DNA of 49,918 nt from an uncultured Eubacteriales bacterium (GTDB lineage Bacteria > Bacillota > Clostridia > Oscillospirales > CAG-272): NCBI GenBank assembly GCA_905205065.1, contig CAJLCI010000016.1, positions 1 through 49,918 of the forward strand, in the 5' to 3' direction. The position numbers and the translations under genes were made by a program. Positions 8,640 through 17,139 of the stretch are shown piece after piece. The stretch's first letter is position 1; each line of letters starts with the position of its first letter. Under the pieces are notes generated by a model. The model saw only the letters and a program-made list of their open reading frames with translations, made no database searches and was not told the origin of the DNA.

Positions 8640-9323
8640 TTATTCCTTTATAAGGATAGGACCTGAAACAAAATCCGCATATACAAAATATCGTTCGTCA
8701 ACAGATATTATTGTGTTGAAAGGATAACAGGTGTATAAAACTATGCTGTTGTCTGTTTTTGTCGGGTCATATGCTGTCGGATCTGTGGCCTTTTTAACAA
8801 CAGTTTCGGTTATTTTATAGGTATACGTGCCGTATGTTGTTTCGATTTTTATAAGGTCGCCTATCTGCGCCGATCCGAGAGTGCTGAAAAACGAGGCGCA
8901 GTGTCCCGCTATAAGAGATACTCCTCCCGCGCCCGGAAGGTTGCTGCCGTCATAAAGCTCCGCTCCGCGGTCAAGATTATAATCGCTGTCTCCGAAATAC
9001 AAATCGCAGTTTATATCGGTGTTTTCTACGGAAATGATTCCCATTTTCTTGTTTTGGGCAGGATGAGTAATTTCAGATATATAAACGTCGCCCTCTTCGG
9101 CACTGGATATGGTTATCTCATCCGGACTGTCCGTCGCGTCTGTGTCAACATTTGAGATATTTTTTCCCGCGTCGTAAAACAGATCGGCTACAAAGCTGTA
9201 GCGTGCCAAAACAGGAGTCAGACAAACTGTGAGTACGACAATTATTATAAGCGAGAATACAACAGGGGTTATTATATAAAATAATAACCCCTTGCGCCCC
9301 GCATTATTACGAGTTTTTTTCAT
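8640..9323 (-). CDS. Class D sortase
   Basis: 227 aa transpeptidase that joins surface proteins to the cell wall. N-terminal membrane anchor about residues 12-38. Catalytic His141 in LIAGHCASFF, Cys199 in VLYTCYPF and Arg211 in VDERYFVY are all present with class D spacing. The gene starts 14 bp after the stop of the upstream gene; its AAGG ribosome site overlaps that stop, so the two are tightly coupled. The neighbour upstream has a C-terminal anchor signal and is its likely dedicated substrate. Confidence 0.9.
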   Translation of the reverse strand: MKKTRNNAGRKGLLFYIITPVVFSLIIIVVLTVCLTPVLARYSFVADLFYDAGKNISNVDTDATDSPDEITISSAEEGDVYISEITHPAQNKKMGIISVENTDINCDLYFGDSDYNLDRGAELYDGSNLPGAGGVSLIAGHCASFFSTLGSAQIGDLIKIETTYGTYTYKITETVVKKATDPTAYDPTKTDNSIVLYTCYPFNTIISVDERYFVYADFVSGPILIKE

Positions 9324-9337
9324 AAATCAATAATCCT

Positions 9338-9958
9338 TCAGTCGGTTACTTTCCGGCGGAAAATAATAACTGCGCAGCCTGCAGCTATAACGGTAATAAT
9401 CGCTGCAGCTGAGATAGCTGCTGTCGCGTTGATACCTGTGCCGGTTGGCTTTATAGGTGTTCCATTGGATGTAGTGCCGAGAACTCCTCCGACTACAACC
9501 TTTGAGAAAGAGAATGCGGGCTCGCCGGTGGAAATTGTTGTAACTACGATATTTCCGTTTGAAATAGTGTATTTAAGGTCAAATTTTGCAAGCAGATCAG
9601 ACGCAAGCTTGCTGATTTCATTGTACGCATCTGTCGGAAGCTTTGAAAGATCCTTATTTTTTACTATTTCGTCGCCGTATTTTGTAGCAACTGTATTTAC
9701 AGTAGATTTTACATCAGCAACGTCGGCATCCGAAATTTCATTCTCAGCGGCATAAGCGAGAAGATAATTCTCTATTTTGTTGTATTGATCTGATGTTACA
9801 CTTATAGTTGTTGCACCGTCTGATGTTGTATAGCTATAATCCTTCAGAAATTTGAGAATTTCGTTTGCATTAGCGGTGCTGTCGCTTGCTGCAAAAGCAC
9901 TGACTGACATTAAAGCTATCATTGCAATTGCCGCAATAATCGAAATAATCTTTTTCAT
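9338..9958 (-). CDS. Secreted, C-terminally anchored protein, likely sortase substrate
   Basis: 206 aa. Signal peptide at residues 1-23 ending ASAFAAS. The mature part is a small acidic helical and Thr/Ser-rich domain without a family I know. The C-terminus has PIKPTGTGIN, a hydrophobic stretch of about 22 residues, then RRKVTD, the layout of a cell-wall sorting signal. The motif is not a standard LPxTG; PTGTG would be the candidate. It opens the operon, directly before the sortase, behind AGGAGG and a consensus promoter, suggesting strong expression. Confidence 0.8.
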   Translation of the reverse strand: MKKIISIIAAIAMIALMSVSAFAASDSTANANEILKFLKDYSYTTSDGATTISVTSDQYNKIENYLLAYAAENEISDADVADVKSTVNTVATKYGDEIVKNKDLSKLPTDAYNEISKLASDLLAKFDLKYTISNGNIVVTTISTGEPAFSFSKVVVGGVLGTTSNGTPIKPTGTGINATAAISAAAIITVIAAGCAVIIFRRKVTD

Positions 9959-10008
9959 TGTTTTTCCTCCTAATTAATTTTACATACAGTATTTCGACCG
10001 ATGAGAAG

Positions 10009-10037
10009 ATTATATCACAGTCCATATAACTTGTCAA
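10009..10037 (-). promoter_or_regulatory. Consensus promoter of the sortase operon
   Basis: Minus strand: TTGACA (10032-10037), 17-nt spacer, TATAAT (10009-10014). Both boxes match sigma-A consensus exactly. Transcription would start about 45 bp before the start codon. Confidence 0.85.
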
Positions 10038-10125
10038 GCATTTGAAAATAAAAATTAACTTTAAAAATTATAAATTCATTTTCTTAATGGTTTCTTTATA
10101 CAGATTTCAAACTTTTTCGCGAATT

Positions 10126-11898
10126 TCAGTCTGAATTCTCCTTTTTTTCTTTATTTCCCCTTTTAATTTTGGCGTTTTTAAGCTTTTCTCCGACGTTGCT
10201 GCGCAGTTTTCCGACATGCGGTACGGCGGTCATTACAGCTCCGGTTATAATCAGTGCGGCACAGAACAGAACGAATACATCTCCAAACACAATAAAGAGA
10301 GTTTTGTCGGATTTCATCTCTACGTCTCCGTATATATATCCCTCTTCGTTTACTCCGAGCGATGTTATCTTCTGTCCTGTCGGTGATATTACCGAAGAAA
10401 TTCCGGTGCTTGCAGCCCGGACAATATATCTTCCGCTTTCGGTGGCGCGGAGCACAGCATGGTTGTGATGCAAAGTGACGGCCGAGGAATCGCCGTACCA
10501 CGAGTCGTTGGTTGACAAAACGAGGAGCTGCGCGCCGTCAAGTACTGAGTCGCGCGCCAGCTGCTCATAGATGGAATCAAAACAGATGAGACTGCCGATT
10601 TTACCAGCGGAGGTTTCAAAAACATTTGAGTCTGTTCCCGGTGTCAGATCGCTGCCTGTCAAATTCATATCCGATAATATCGGAAGAATTGTCCCTATTA
10701 CATTTTTCATCGGCATATATTCTCCGAACGGGACAAGCTTGCGCTTATAATAAGGAAGAGAAGCCGCTGTTCCGTCCGGGAAAAAGGCATAAACTGCGTT
10801 GTATGTGCTGACGATTCTGTTTTCTTCATCATCGTAGCTCGTCTCTGTATCAAACGCTCCGACCAAAATTACCGCTTCGGTTTCGACGGCGAGCTGTTCG
10901 ATTTTTACCGCGTAGGATTCATAATATGTAAGATCGACGTTTATTACGGTTTCCGGCCAGACTATTATGTCAGGTTCGCAGTCTTCGGCGGCTGTTTCCG
11001 ACAGCGCGATATATTTTTCGAGAGCGTCGGACGCGGTCAGGCTTTCCCATTTCTCTGAGGAAGAAATGTTTCCTTGTATAACCGCCGCGCGGAGGGTATT
11101 GTCGCCTGTTTCGTAAAACGCCATCCGCATGATACCGAAGCTGTAATTTGTGATAATTATAACAGCGGCGGCAACTACAAAAAGATTTTTGGAAAACGTC
11201 ATTGTACGCACCGATGACCGAGGCTTTGAAGTTTCCGTCGTTTCTCCCGGAACGAGCTTTTTGGCGCGTTTTGCATGGACGGGGACATTTGACACGCGGT
11301 TGTTCGGGGACTTGTTTCCGCGCTCTTTTTTTTCTGTTTTTACAGCCGTGAATCCGACTGCAAGCATAGCGTTTACGGCTACTATAAGAAACGAGATGAA
11401 GAGCGAGCCGAATATCGAGGCGCTCTGTATCATCGGAAGGCAGCCCGACTGTGTGAGAGCAAGCCGTGAGAAGGGAACTCCGAGCCATGTTTTTGTCATT
11501 GTCCATTCTATAAACGTCCAGACCGCCGCGGCGTAAAACGGGTAAATCCACCGCCCGCATTTGTTTTTAAGCGGAGTGCACAGACGCATAAGCGGAGCGG
11601 AGAGTGAAATCCAAAGCGTCTGCAGCAGCGCAAGTCCTATCCAGCATACTGCTACCGCGACAGCTCCGGTAAACTTACCGAAACCGGCGAAATCAAGAGG
11701 ATACATTTCAGTAAACCAATGGTATGAAAGACCGAAATAGCCGGCTCCGAACATCATGAACCAGCGGAAGCGGGGTCCCTTCCTGTAGCATACCCAGAAC
11801 AGTGGAATCATCGACATCAATGAGATGAAAAACAAATTATTGAAAATAAGCGGCAGAGCTGTTGCCGCTCCCGATATCAGCAATATCACAAGATACAT
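10126..11898 (-). CDS. lnt: Apolipoprotein N-acyltransferase
   Basis: 590 aa membrane enzyme that N-acylates lipoproteins. N-terminal hydrophobic helices are followed by a nitrilase-type domain. The catalytic triad is readable as Glu in VIWPETVIN, Lys in YYKRKLVPFGEYMP and Cys in GSLICFDSIYE. A basic polar insert (around KKERGNKSPNNRVSN, before SVRTMTF) makes it longer than the usual 500-520 aa. The start overlaps the upstream pseudouridine synthase by 13 bp, indicating co-translation. Lnt is uncommon in low-GC Gram-positives, although many Clostridia carry homologues. Confidence 0.9.
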   Translation of the reverse strand: MYLVILLISGAATALPLIFNNLFFISLMSMIPLFWVCYRKGPRFRWFMMFGAGYFGLSYHWFTEMYPLDFAGFGKFTGAVAVAVCWIGLALLQTLWISLSAPLMRLCTPLKNKCGRWIYPFYAAAVWTFIEWTMTKTWLGVPFSRLALTQSGCLPMIQSASIFGSLFISFLIVAVNAMLAVGFTAVKTEKKERGNKSPNNRVSNVPVHAKRAKKLVPGETTETSKPRSSVRTMTFSKNLFVVAAAVIIITNYSFGIMRMAFYETGDNTLRAAVIQGNISSSEKWESLTASDALEKYIALSETAAEDCEPDIIVWPETVINVDLTYYESYAVKIEQLAVETEAVILVGAFDTETSYDDEENRIVSTYNAVYAFFPDGTAASLPYYKRKLVPFGEYMPMKNVIGTILPILSDMNLTGSDLTPGTDSNVFETSAGKIGSLICFDSIYEQLARDSVLDGAQLLVLSTNDSWYGDSSAVTLHHNHAVLRATESGRYIVRAASTGISSVISPTGQKITSLGVNEEGYIYGDVEMKSDKTLFIVFGDVFVLFCAALIITGAVMTAVPHVGKLRSNVGEKLKNAKIKRGNKEKKENSD

Positions 11899-12857
11899 TT
11901 GTCAAATTCCTTTAAAAACTTTATTTTTTCCGGGTTCGTTTCCACGGTGTAGCTTTTTCCTTCGAGCGTTATACTGTAGGCGTACAGCGCCTGAAAACGG
12001 TAACCGCGTTTCCGGTCATCTCTGTTAACTCCGTATTTTCCTTCGCCGAGTAGAGGATGTCCGGCGGCCTGCATCTGTGCGCGTATCTGATGAGTACGTC
12101 CGGTTAGGAGAGTTACCTCAAGAAGACTCAGTCCGTTTTGCTCCGCCAGAACGCGGTAATCGGTTATCATGGTTTTTCCGTGAGACGTTTTTCTCTGGCC
12201 GGAGTATACCCTGACGATATTGTGTTCACTGTCCTTTTCCATCCATCCGGTGAGTCTGCCGCTGCTTTTTTCCATCTTCCCGTGAACAGCGCACAGATAT
12301 TTCTTTGTCACCTCTCCGCGCCTTATTTCTTCATTTATCCGCCGGAGTGCCTCTGCCGTTTTTGCCGCGATCACTATTCCGCCGGTATTTCGGTCGATTC
12401 GGTTGCAAAGCGCCGGCGCAAAGCTCCGCTCCTCATCCGGACGGTATTCGCCGCGCCGCCAGAGATAAGCCTTTATATGGTTTATCAGGGTGCCGCTCTC
12501 GTCTGCCGCCGAACACCCGGCACCGGTACCGCCTGCGTTTCCGCTGTGAACCGCCATTCCCGGTTTTTTGTCAACAAGAATAAACTCGTTGTTTTCGTAA
12601 AGAACCGAAATATCGGGTATGATTTTCATGAAGATATTGTCCGGCGTTGTTTCAAACAGCTCCTCTGCAAGAAAAAGCTGGATGGTATCGCCTTCGGACA
12701 GAATCTGCGACGGCTCAGCTCTTCCGCGGTTTACCTTGATTTTCTTTTTTCTGATGGATTTATACATAAGTGACTTCGGAAGAAGCGGCAGGCTTTTTGT
12801 CAAATATTTATCGAGCCGCTGACCGGCGTCGTTGAAATTAACTCTGAATTCTCTCAA
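11886..12857 (-). CDS. RluA-family pseudouridine synthase
   Basis: 323 aa. An N-terminal S4 RNA-binding domain (QRLDKYLTKSL... to EGDTIQLF, residues 13-65) is followed by the synthase domain with catalytic Asp in NRIDRNTGG, then GRTHQIRAQMQAAGHPLLGE. It converts uridine to pseudouridine in rRNA or tRNA; which site cannot be told. It overlaps lnt. About 48 bp before the start begins one copy of a diverged intergenic repeat shared with the thioesterase upstream region. Confidence 0.9.
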   Translation of the reverse strand: MREFRVNFNDAGQRLDKYLTKSLPLLPKSLMYKSIRKKKIKVNRGRAEPSQILSEGDTIQLFLAEELFETTPDNIFMKIIPDISVLYENNEFILVDKKPGMAVHSGNAGGTGAGCSAADESGTLINHIKAYLWRRGEYRPDEERSFAPALCNRIDRNTGGIVIAAKTAEALRRINEEIRRGEVTKKYLCAVHGKMEKSSGRLTGWMEKDSEHNIVRVYSGQRKTSHGKTMITDYRVLAEQNGLSLLEVTLLTGRTHQIRAQMQAAGHPLLGEGKYGVNRDDRKRGYRFQALYAYSITLEGKSYTVETNPEKIKFLKEFDKCIL

Positions 12858-12905
12858 CTTTCAGACCGTTCCTTTTGTTTTTTCAGTATATTGCTTTCAA
12901 TAAGC

Positions 12906-12971
12906 GGAGAAGCCCCGTGTAATAAGTCGCTCCGGCGGTGACTGCGGCCGCTGCCGGAAAAGATGAGCGGA
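12906..12971. repeat. Intergenic repeat, copy A
   Basis: A GC-rich block of about 65 bp that aligns along its whole length with 16799-16863 (GGAG, AAGCC, ATAAG, TCCGGC, GAC, GCCG, AAAA, TGAG, GGA anchors in the same order). Both copies sit about 48 bp upstream of a minus-strand start codon, in the same orientation. Confidence 0.6.
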
Positions 12972-13008
12972 ATCCGCAGGCGGAATCTCACTTTTGGTTA
13001 TATTGGTG

Positions 13009-13037
13009 TTGACAAATTTTCTTCTTTTAATTATAAT
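13009..13037 (+). promoter_or_regulatory. Consensus promoter of the SGNH hydrolase gene
   Basis: TTGACA at 13009-13014, 17 bp, TATAAT at 13032-13037, about 65 bp before the start codon. Confidence 0.85.
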
Positions 13038-13103
13038 ATAAACAATTTGTATTCGTCAATAGTTTTTTGTAAAGATTAAAATTTTGAAAGGAACGTATAT
13101 ACT

Positions 13104-13730
13104 ATGAAAATCAAAATTCTGTTCCAGGGTGACAGCGTAACCGACGCGGGCAGAAACCGCGAGGACTTTCATTATCTCGGAAACGGCTATCCCCGTTATG
13201 TCGCGCCTGCATTAAGGGAAAGATTTCCTGAGGATGAATTTGAGTTCATCAATCTCGGCATGAGCGGAAACCGCGCCGAGCATTTGCTCGCGCGCTGGAA
13301 AACCGACGCTGTCGATTTAAATCCCGATATAATTTCTATCCTCATCGGAGTGAACGACTGCTGGTTTTTTGAAGACAAGGAAGCGCTTATGCCGGAGGAG
13401 TATTTTGAATATTGTTACCGTTCGATTTTAGAGGATATAAAAAATAAAACTCATGCGAAAATTATAATGCTTGAGCCGTTTCTTCTTGACGCACCGGGGC
13501 TTCCTAAGATTCATGAGGATGTTGAGCGCAAAAAGGAAATTGTATATAAGCTCGCCGGAGAGTACGCTGATGCGTTCGTGAAGTGCCAGAGTATTTTAGA
13601 TGCGGCTTCCGCTGATAGACCGCCGATGTACTGGGCTGAGGACGGAATCCACCCGACGCATGAGGGCGCTGTGCTTTTGGCTGAGGGTTATACAGAGGCT
13701 GCTATTCCGCTGATTGAACAGCTTCACTGA
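13104..13730 (+). CDS. SGNH/GDSL-family esterase or lipase
   Basis: 208 aa hydrolase without a signal peptide, so cytoplasmic. The four SGNH blocks are present: QGDSVTDAGRN with the nucleophilic Ser, NLGMSGNRAEHL, ILIGVNDCW with the oxyanion Asn, and EDGIHPTHEGA with the Asp-His pair. Members deacylate esters, often acetylated sugars. AAAGG precedes the ATG by 12 nt. A zinc-ribbon membrane protein follows after 26 bp and is probably co-transcribed. Confidence 0.88.
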   Translation: MKIKILFQGDSVTDAGRNREDFHYLGNGYPRYVAPALRERFPEDEFEFINLGMSGNRAEHLLARWKTDAVDLNPDIISILIGVNDCWFFEDKEALMPEEYFEYCYRSILEDIKNKTHAKIIMLEPFLLDAPGLPKIHEDVERKKEIVYKLAGEYADAFVKCQSILDAASADRPPMYWAEDGIHPTHEGAVLLAEGYTEAAIPLIEQLH

Positions 13731-13756
13731 GCTTTGCGGCGGTAAGGTGTCTTAAA

Positions 13757-16144
13757 ATGTCATCATGTAAATACTGCGGAAAAAATGTGCCTGACGGTGG
13801 TGATATATGTCCGGACTGCAGGCTGGACTGCAATAATCCGGAAGGCAGTCAGGCGGCTATAGCTGAGCTTGCTTTGCTGAGCGCGGATATAAAGGAAAAC
13901 GATGCTCGTAATGAGATCAGATCTGAAATGCCGCTCGGGAAAAGCTGCGGAGACGGATTGTCGATTTCTGATCTTGCTCAGCTGTCTGAACAGACGAAAA
14001 TTAAAGCCGCCGAGAAAGCTGAAAAAGCTGAGAAAGCCGCCGAAAAGGCCGAAAAGACTGAAAAAGCCGGGAAAGCCGAAAAAGACGGAAATTCCGGACA
14101 ATTAGCTGCCCAAGTGGCCGAAAAAGAACGTGAGAGCTTCAATGCTCCGGGTGTAATAACTTCGGATGACGGTGAAATTTTAAATGAATCGGTCACCCCG
14201 GAGCCGGGTACGGCGTCCGCAGCGGTAAAAAAAGTAAAAAAAGAAGCCCTCGGAGTATCTGCGGCGGAAAAGAAATCAGGCGTGTCTCCGTTGGACAATG
14301 GGCGTATACGAAAAGTTGAAAATATTACAAGCGCGTACGAAGCTGCGCTGAAAACTGAATCGTCGGTATTAAAAACCGAACCGTCAGTTCTGAAAGCTGA
14401 ACCGTCGGTGTTGAAAACCGAACCGTCAGTCCTGAAAACCGAACCGTTAGTTTTGAAAGCCGAACCGCCGGTTATAAAAACGATTTCGGGTATTACTGGT
14501 ACGGAAAAAATGCCTGCTGCAAGGCAAAATAAAATTTCGGTGACGGAAGCGTTTTTCTCAGCTCCGGTCATGGAATCGAGATACTCAGACAGACCTAATC
14601 AAACTGATGGTTCGGAAGATTCGGATAGACCGAGGAAAACGGACGGACCGAAGAAAGATGTCAAAGCGAGAAGAACGGACGAACCGAAAAGAACATATAG
14701 TCCGAAAGATTTGGAAAAACCTGAAAAAACGGACGGCCTGGAGGAATTCGTCGAAGCGGGAGAGACAGACGAACCGAAAGATACGAACGAATCGAGAGAT
14801 ACGGACGAATCGAGAGATACGGATGAATCGAGAGATACGGACGAACCAAAAGATACGGATAATCCGGACATAAACCTGACAACAGATGCAACAGAAGAAA
14901 TATCCGCTGAAAAACAGCTGCTTTATTCGGGTGAATGGGAACATTTTAAGACAGGAGAAGATTCAGATTTTCCGGAAGAAAAATTTTACGGCGCAAATGA
15001 TTCTGAGATTACCCGAACAGATGCCGGGATGAGCCGCGATGAGCTTGCGGCAGCCGTTTTAGCTGTACTTAACAATTCCAAGGAATCGGGTTACGACGTT
15101 CAGAGCGTTCCGAAAAATAATATATCAGTTAATGCAAAAGCGGATAATACCGTTTCACATTCAGGCACGTTATTGAAAAGTATAAAAAGAATTGAAAAAG
15201 CGTCGGCGCGTGTCGGACGGCTTTTGCGGCTTTTCCTGAAGAAAACCGCGCTGTATTTATCCGGAAAGCCGATCGGTAAGAATATGTTTAAGCAGTCAGA
15301 TCTGGAGAAGAATCCGATTTTTTTATGTATTGCATATTTCCCGCTGATGTTTCCCGTTCCGGCAATTTTAAATCCGCGGTCACATTATTCAAGATATATT
15401 TCACTCTGCGGGGCTGTGCTGACAGCCGCGGATTTGGCGGTTCTGCTTTTCTGCAGATTCTTATGCAATATATTGAGGACGGTTTTTACAAATACGGTAA
15501 ATATGGGAACATCGTTTGAACATATGGCTCTGAGCTATACCGGGTATCGTTTGATTTCGCTTACCGAGACAATCGGTCTTTTTCTGATTTTTATCATGTT
15601 CGTTTATTCTGCCGCAATGACGATTTTCGGACGTATGCCGAATTTTGCTTCCGAGCGCTTATATAGGCTTTCTTTTCCTCGGAATAATAAAGAGAATGAC
15701 AGCGGAGCGAACGGCAGTGCGGACAACAGCATTAGCGTTTCAAGGCGCGGAATCGGAATATCGGACGGTGACAGTTTCTCTGACTGCGGCGGACGGAAGA
15801 ACCTCGGCGTACGGAATAATTGTGCCGCATCCGAAAATATCAGTGAACGGAAAAACGCCGGCGCAAGTACAGGAGACGATTCAGCCCCTATTAAGGTTAT
15901 TTCCAGCTCGATTGCCGAAAGGGAAGCGGCAAAGGTTGGACGTGCCGCTGATTCTGATGAAAATGCTATGGTGAAAATTACCGGAGAACCTCTTGAAAAT
16001 AGTAATACTGTTAATTCGGGGCAAAACACTTCGAATATAAGTCAAAATATTTCAGATGTAAATTTACACACCTCGGCTGCAAACCAGAGCGTCGCGGCCG
16101 CAAATCCGGATACTGTCCGGGAAAACAAAAAGGCCGGCGTTTAA
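13757..16144 (+). CDS. Zinc-ribbon membrane protein with long repetitive linker
   Basis: 795 aa. An N-terminal zinc ribbon (Cys4, 7, 18, 21 in CKYCGKNVPDGGDICPDC) is followed by about 430 residues of Lys/Glu/Pro/Asp-rich low complexity, then three hydrophobic segments near residues 520-540, 550-578 and 605-632, and a polar Asn/Ser tail. The linker holds an EKAEKAEKA stretch, six 7-residue KTEPSVL repeats and five 6-residue ESRDTD repeats. I recognise no function; small zinc-ribbon-plus-membrane proteins are common in Firmicutes. Repeat content implies rapid length change between strains. Confidence 0.75.
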   Translation: MSSCKYCGKNVPDGGDICPDCRLDCNNPEGSQAAIAELALLSADIKENDARNEIRSEMPLGKSCGDGLSISDLAQLSEQTKIKAAEKAEKAEKAAEKAEKTEKAGKAEKDGNSGQLAAQVAEKERESFNAPGVITSDDGEILNESVTPEPGTASAAVKKVKKEALGVSAAEKKSGVSPLDNGRIRKVENITSAYEAALKTESSVLKTEPSVLKAEPSVLKTEPSVLKTEPLVLKAEPPVIKTISGITGTEKMPAARQNKISVTEAFFSAPVMESRYSDRPNQTDGSEDSDRPRKTDGPKKDVKARRTDEPKRTYSPKDLEKPEKTDGLEEFVEAGETDEPKDTNESRDTDESRDTDESRDTDEPKDTDNPDINLTTDATEEISAEKQLLYSGEWEHFKTGEDSDFPEEKFYGANDSEITRTDAGMSRDELAAAVLAVLNNSKESGYDVQSVPKNNISVNAKADNTVSHSGTLLKSIKRIEKASARVGRLLRLFLKKTALYLSGKPIGKNMFKQSDLEKNPIFLCIAYFPLMFPVPAILNPRSHYSRYISLCGAVLTAADLAVLLFCRFLCNILRTVFTNTVNMGTSFEHMALSYTGYRLISLTETIGLFLIFIMFVYSAAMTIFGRMPNFASERLYRLSFPRNNKENDSGANGSADNSISVSRRGIGISDGDSFSDCGGRKNLGVRNNCAASENISERKNAGASTGDDSAPIKVISSSIAEREAAKVGRAADSDENAMVKITGEPLENSNTVNSGQNTSNISQNISDVNLHTSAANQSVAAANPDTVRENKKAGV
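14351..14476 (+). repeat. Six in-frame 21-bp coding repeats
   Basis: Encodes consecutive KTESSVL, KTEPSVL, KAEPSVL, KTEPSVL, KTEPLVL and KAEPPVI within the zinc-ribbon membrane protein. Confidence 0.9.
14771..14860 (+). repeat. Five in-frame 18-bp coding repeats
   Basis: Encodes EPKDTN, three ESRDTD units and EPKDTD in the same protein; the central copies are nearly identical in DNA, suggesting recent slippage. Confidence 0.9.
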
Positions 16145-16162
16145 TCGCCGACAAAAAATAAG

Positions 16163-16227
16163 CCCGTCATCTTAAGGGTGATATGAACCATGAAAATTTT
16201 TGGGGTTCACTTCGCAATGATGACGGG
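16163..16227. terminator. Long branched hairpin between convergent genes
   Basis: CCCGTCATC (16163-16171) pairs perfectly with GATGACGGG (16219-16227); inside, TGAACC (16184-16189) pairs with GGTTCA (16204-16209). T-rich sequence follows. It lies between the stop of the plus-strand membrane protein and the stop of the minus-strand thioesterase, so a bidirectional terminator is likely. The inner stem-loop is more elaborate than most terminators. Confidence 0.6.
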
Positions 16228-16312
16228 TTCTTTGTATTATATTTTAATTATTCAGGCATTTGCGCAGATCTTTATATTTTTTCAAATCTTTGTTTCGGGA
16301 CTGAAACGGTTT

Positions 16313-16750
16313 TTAAGTGTGCTTGACCGGGACTATATTTCCGCTCAGAATTTTGTGAATTTCGGGTCGGCTTCTTTTTAATATTGCAACTTTTCCGTCT
16401 GATTCAAGAAAGCAGTGTGTGCTTTCTGCAAGAGTACATATTTTGCCGTCCGTAAGATTGGTCATAACATATCTGAGTTTCATTTTTACTCCGTTGTATT
16501 CCGTAAGTGAGGTTTTGATTTCAACAGCATCGCCGAAGCGCACGGTGCTTTTGTATTCACAGCTTACGGATATAACCGGACTTGTGATTCCTTCATTCTC
16601 CATTCTGCTGTACGAATAGCCGATTTTGCTCAGAAAATCTATTCTTGCTTCTTCCATCCAGCGTATATAGTTGGAGTGATGAATTATTCCCATTCTGTCT
16701 GTTTCGTAGTACTGAGCATGGTGAATATACGGTGTAATTTCTTCTTTCAA
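16313..16750 (-). CDS. Acyl-CoA thioesterase, 4HBT/YbgC-like hot-dog fold
   Basis: 145 aa. QYYETDRMGIIHHSNYIRWMEEARIDFL is the classic 4-hydroxybenzoyl-CoA thioesterase motif (cited here in two parts: YYETDRMGIIHHSNY with the catalytic Asp, then the IRWMEEAR helix). It probably hydrolyses an acyl-CoA thioester in the cytoplasm. The start codon is TTG at 16750, 13 nt after AAAGG, with spacer CAGAGTCATAAAA of the shared leader type. Copy B of an intergenic repeat starts 48 bp upstream. Confidence 0.88.
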   Translation of the reverse strand: MKEEITPYIHHAQYYETDRMGIIHHSNYIRWMEEARIDFLSKIGYSYSRMENEGITSPVISVSCEYKSTVRFGDAVEIKTSLTEYNGVKMKLRYVMTNLTDGKICTLAESTHCFLESDGKVAILKRSRPEIHKILSGNIVPVKHT

Positions 16751-16798
16751 TTTTATGACTCTGCCTTTCTCGGTTTAAAAGGGGTGTACACTTAAATA

Positions 16799-16863
16799 GG
16801 GAGCGAAGCCATCATAAGCTGTTCCGGCAGCGACCGGGACAGCCGCCGAAAAAAGTGAGAGGA
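16799..16863. repeat. Intergenic repeat, copy B
   Basis: Aligns with 12906-12971 over its full length with point differences and one or two small gaps; same position and orientation relative to the adjacent minus-strand gene. Confidence 0.6.
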
Positions 16864-16874
16864 TATTTTTCATC

Positions 16875-17072
16875 TATAGAGCCTAACGTCTATAGAGCCT
16901 AACGCCTATAGAACCTAACGTCTTTATAGCCTAACGTCTTTATGGCAGAACGTTTTTACAGCCGAATGCCTTACCAGTTGAATGCCTTATAGTCGAATAT
17001 TTTATGTCTTTTCACCGGAACGTCTTTAAAACCGAATATTTTTACAGCTGAACGCCTTTACACTTGAATGTC
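16875..17072. repeat. Twelve-unit degenerate tandem array, 16-bp period
   Basis: Head-to-tail units from TATAGAGCCTAACGTC (16875) through TTTACAGCCGAATGCC (16955) to TTTACACTTGAATGTC (17057). Eleven are exactly 16 bp; one (17003-17024) is 22 bp. Similarity is highest on the left and decays to the right. The period excludes coding. It fills the gap between the thioesterase and rsmE. Confidence 0.88.
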
Positions 17073-17139
17073 TTGCAGACGCAGATATCTCATTTTTAAT
17101 TACTTTGTAAAAGTGATGCCGCGATTTTCTTGTGCGGAT

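Noticed and set aside
14585..14944. Antisense frames rich in Arg-Phe or Ser-Val opposite the zinc-ribbon gene
   Set aside because: Mirror of the coding repeats; period and stop-free frames follow from them.
16875..17072. CRISPR array
   Set aside because: Units are contiguous 16-mers without spacers, and there are no cas genes.
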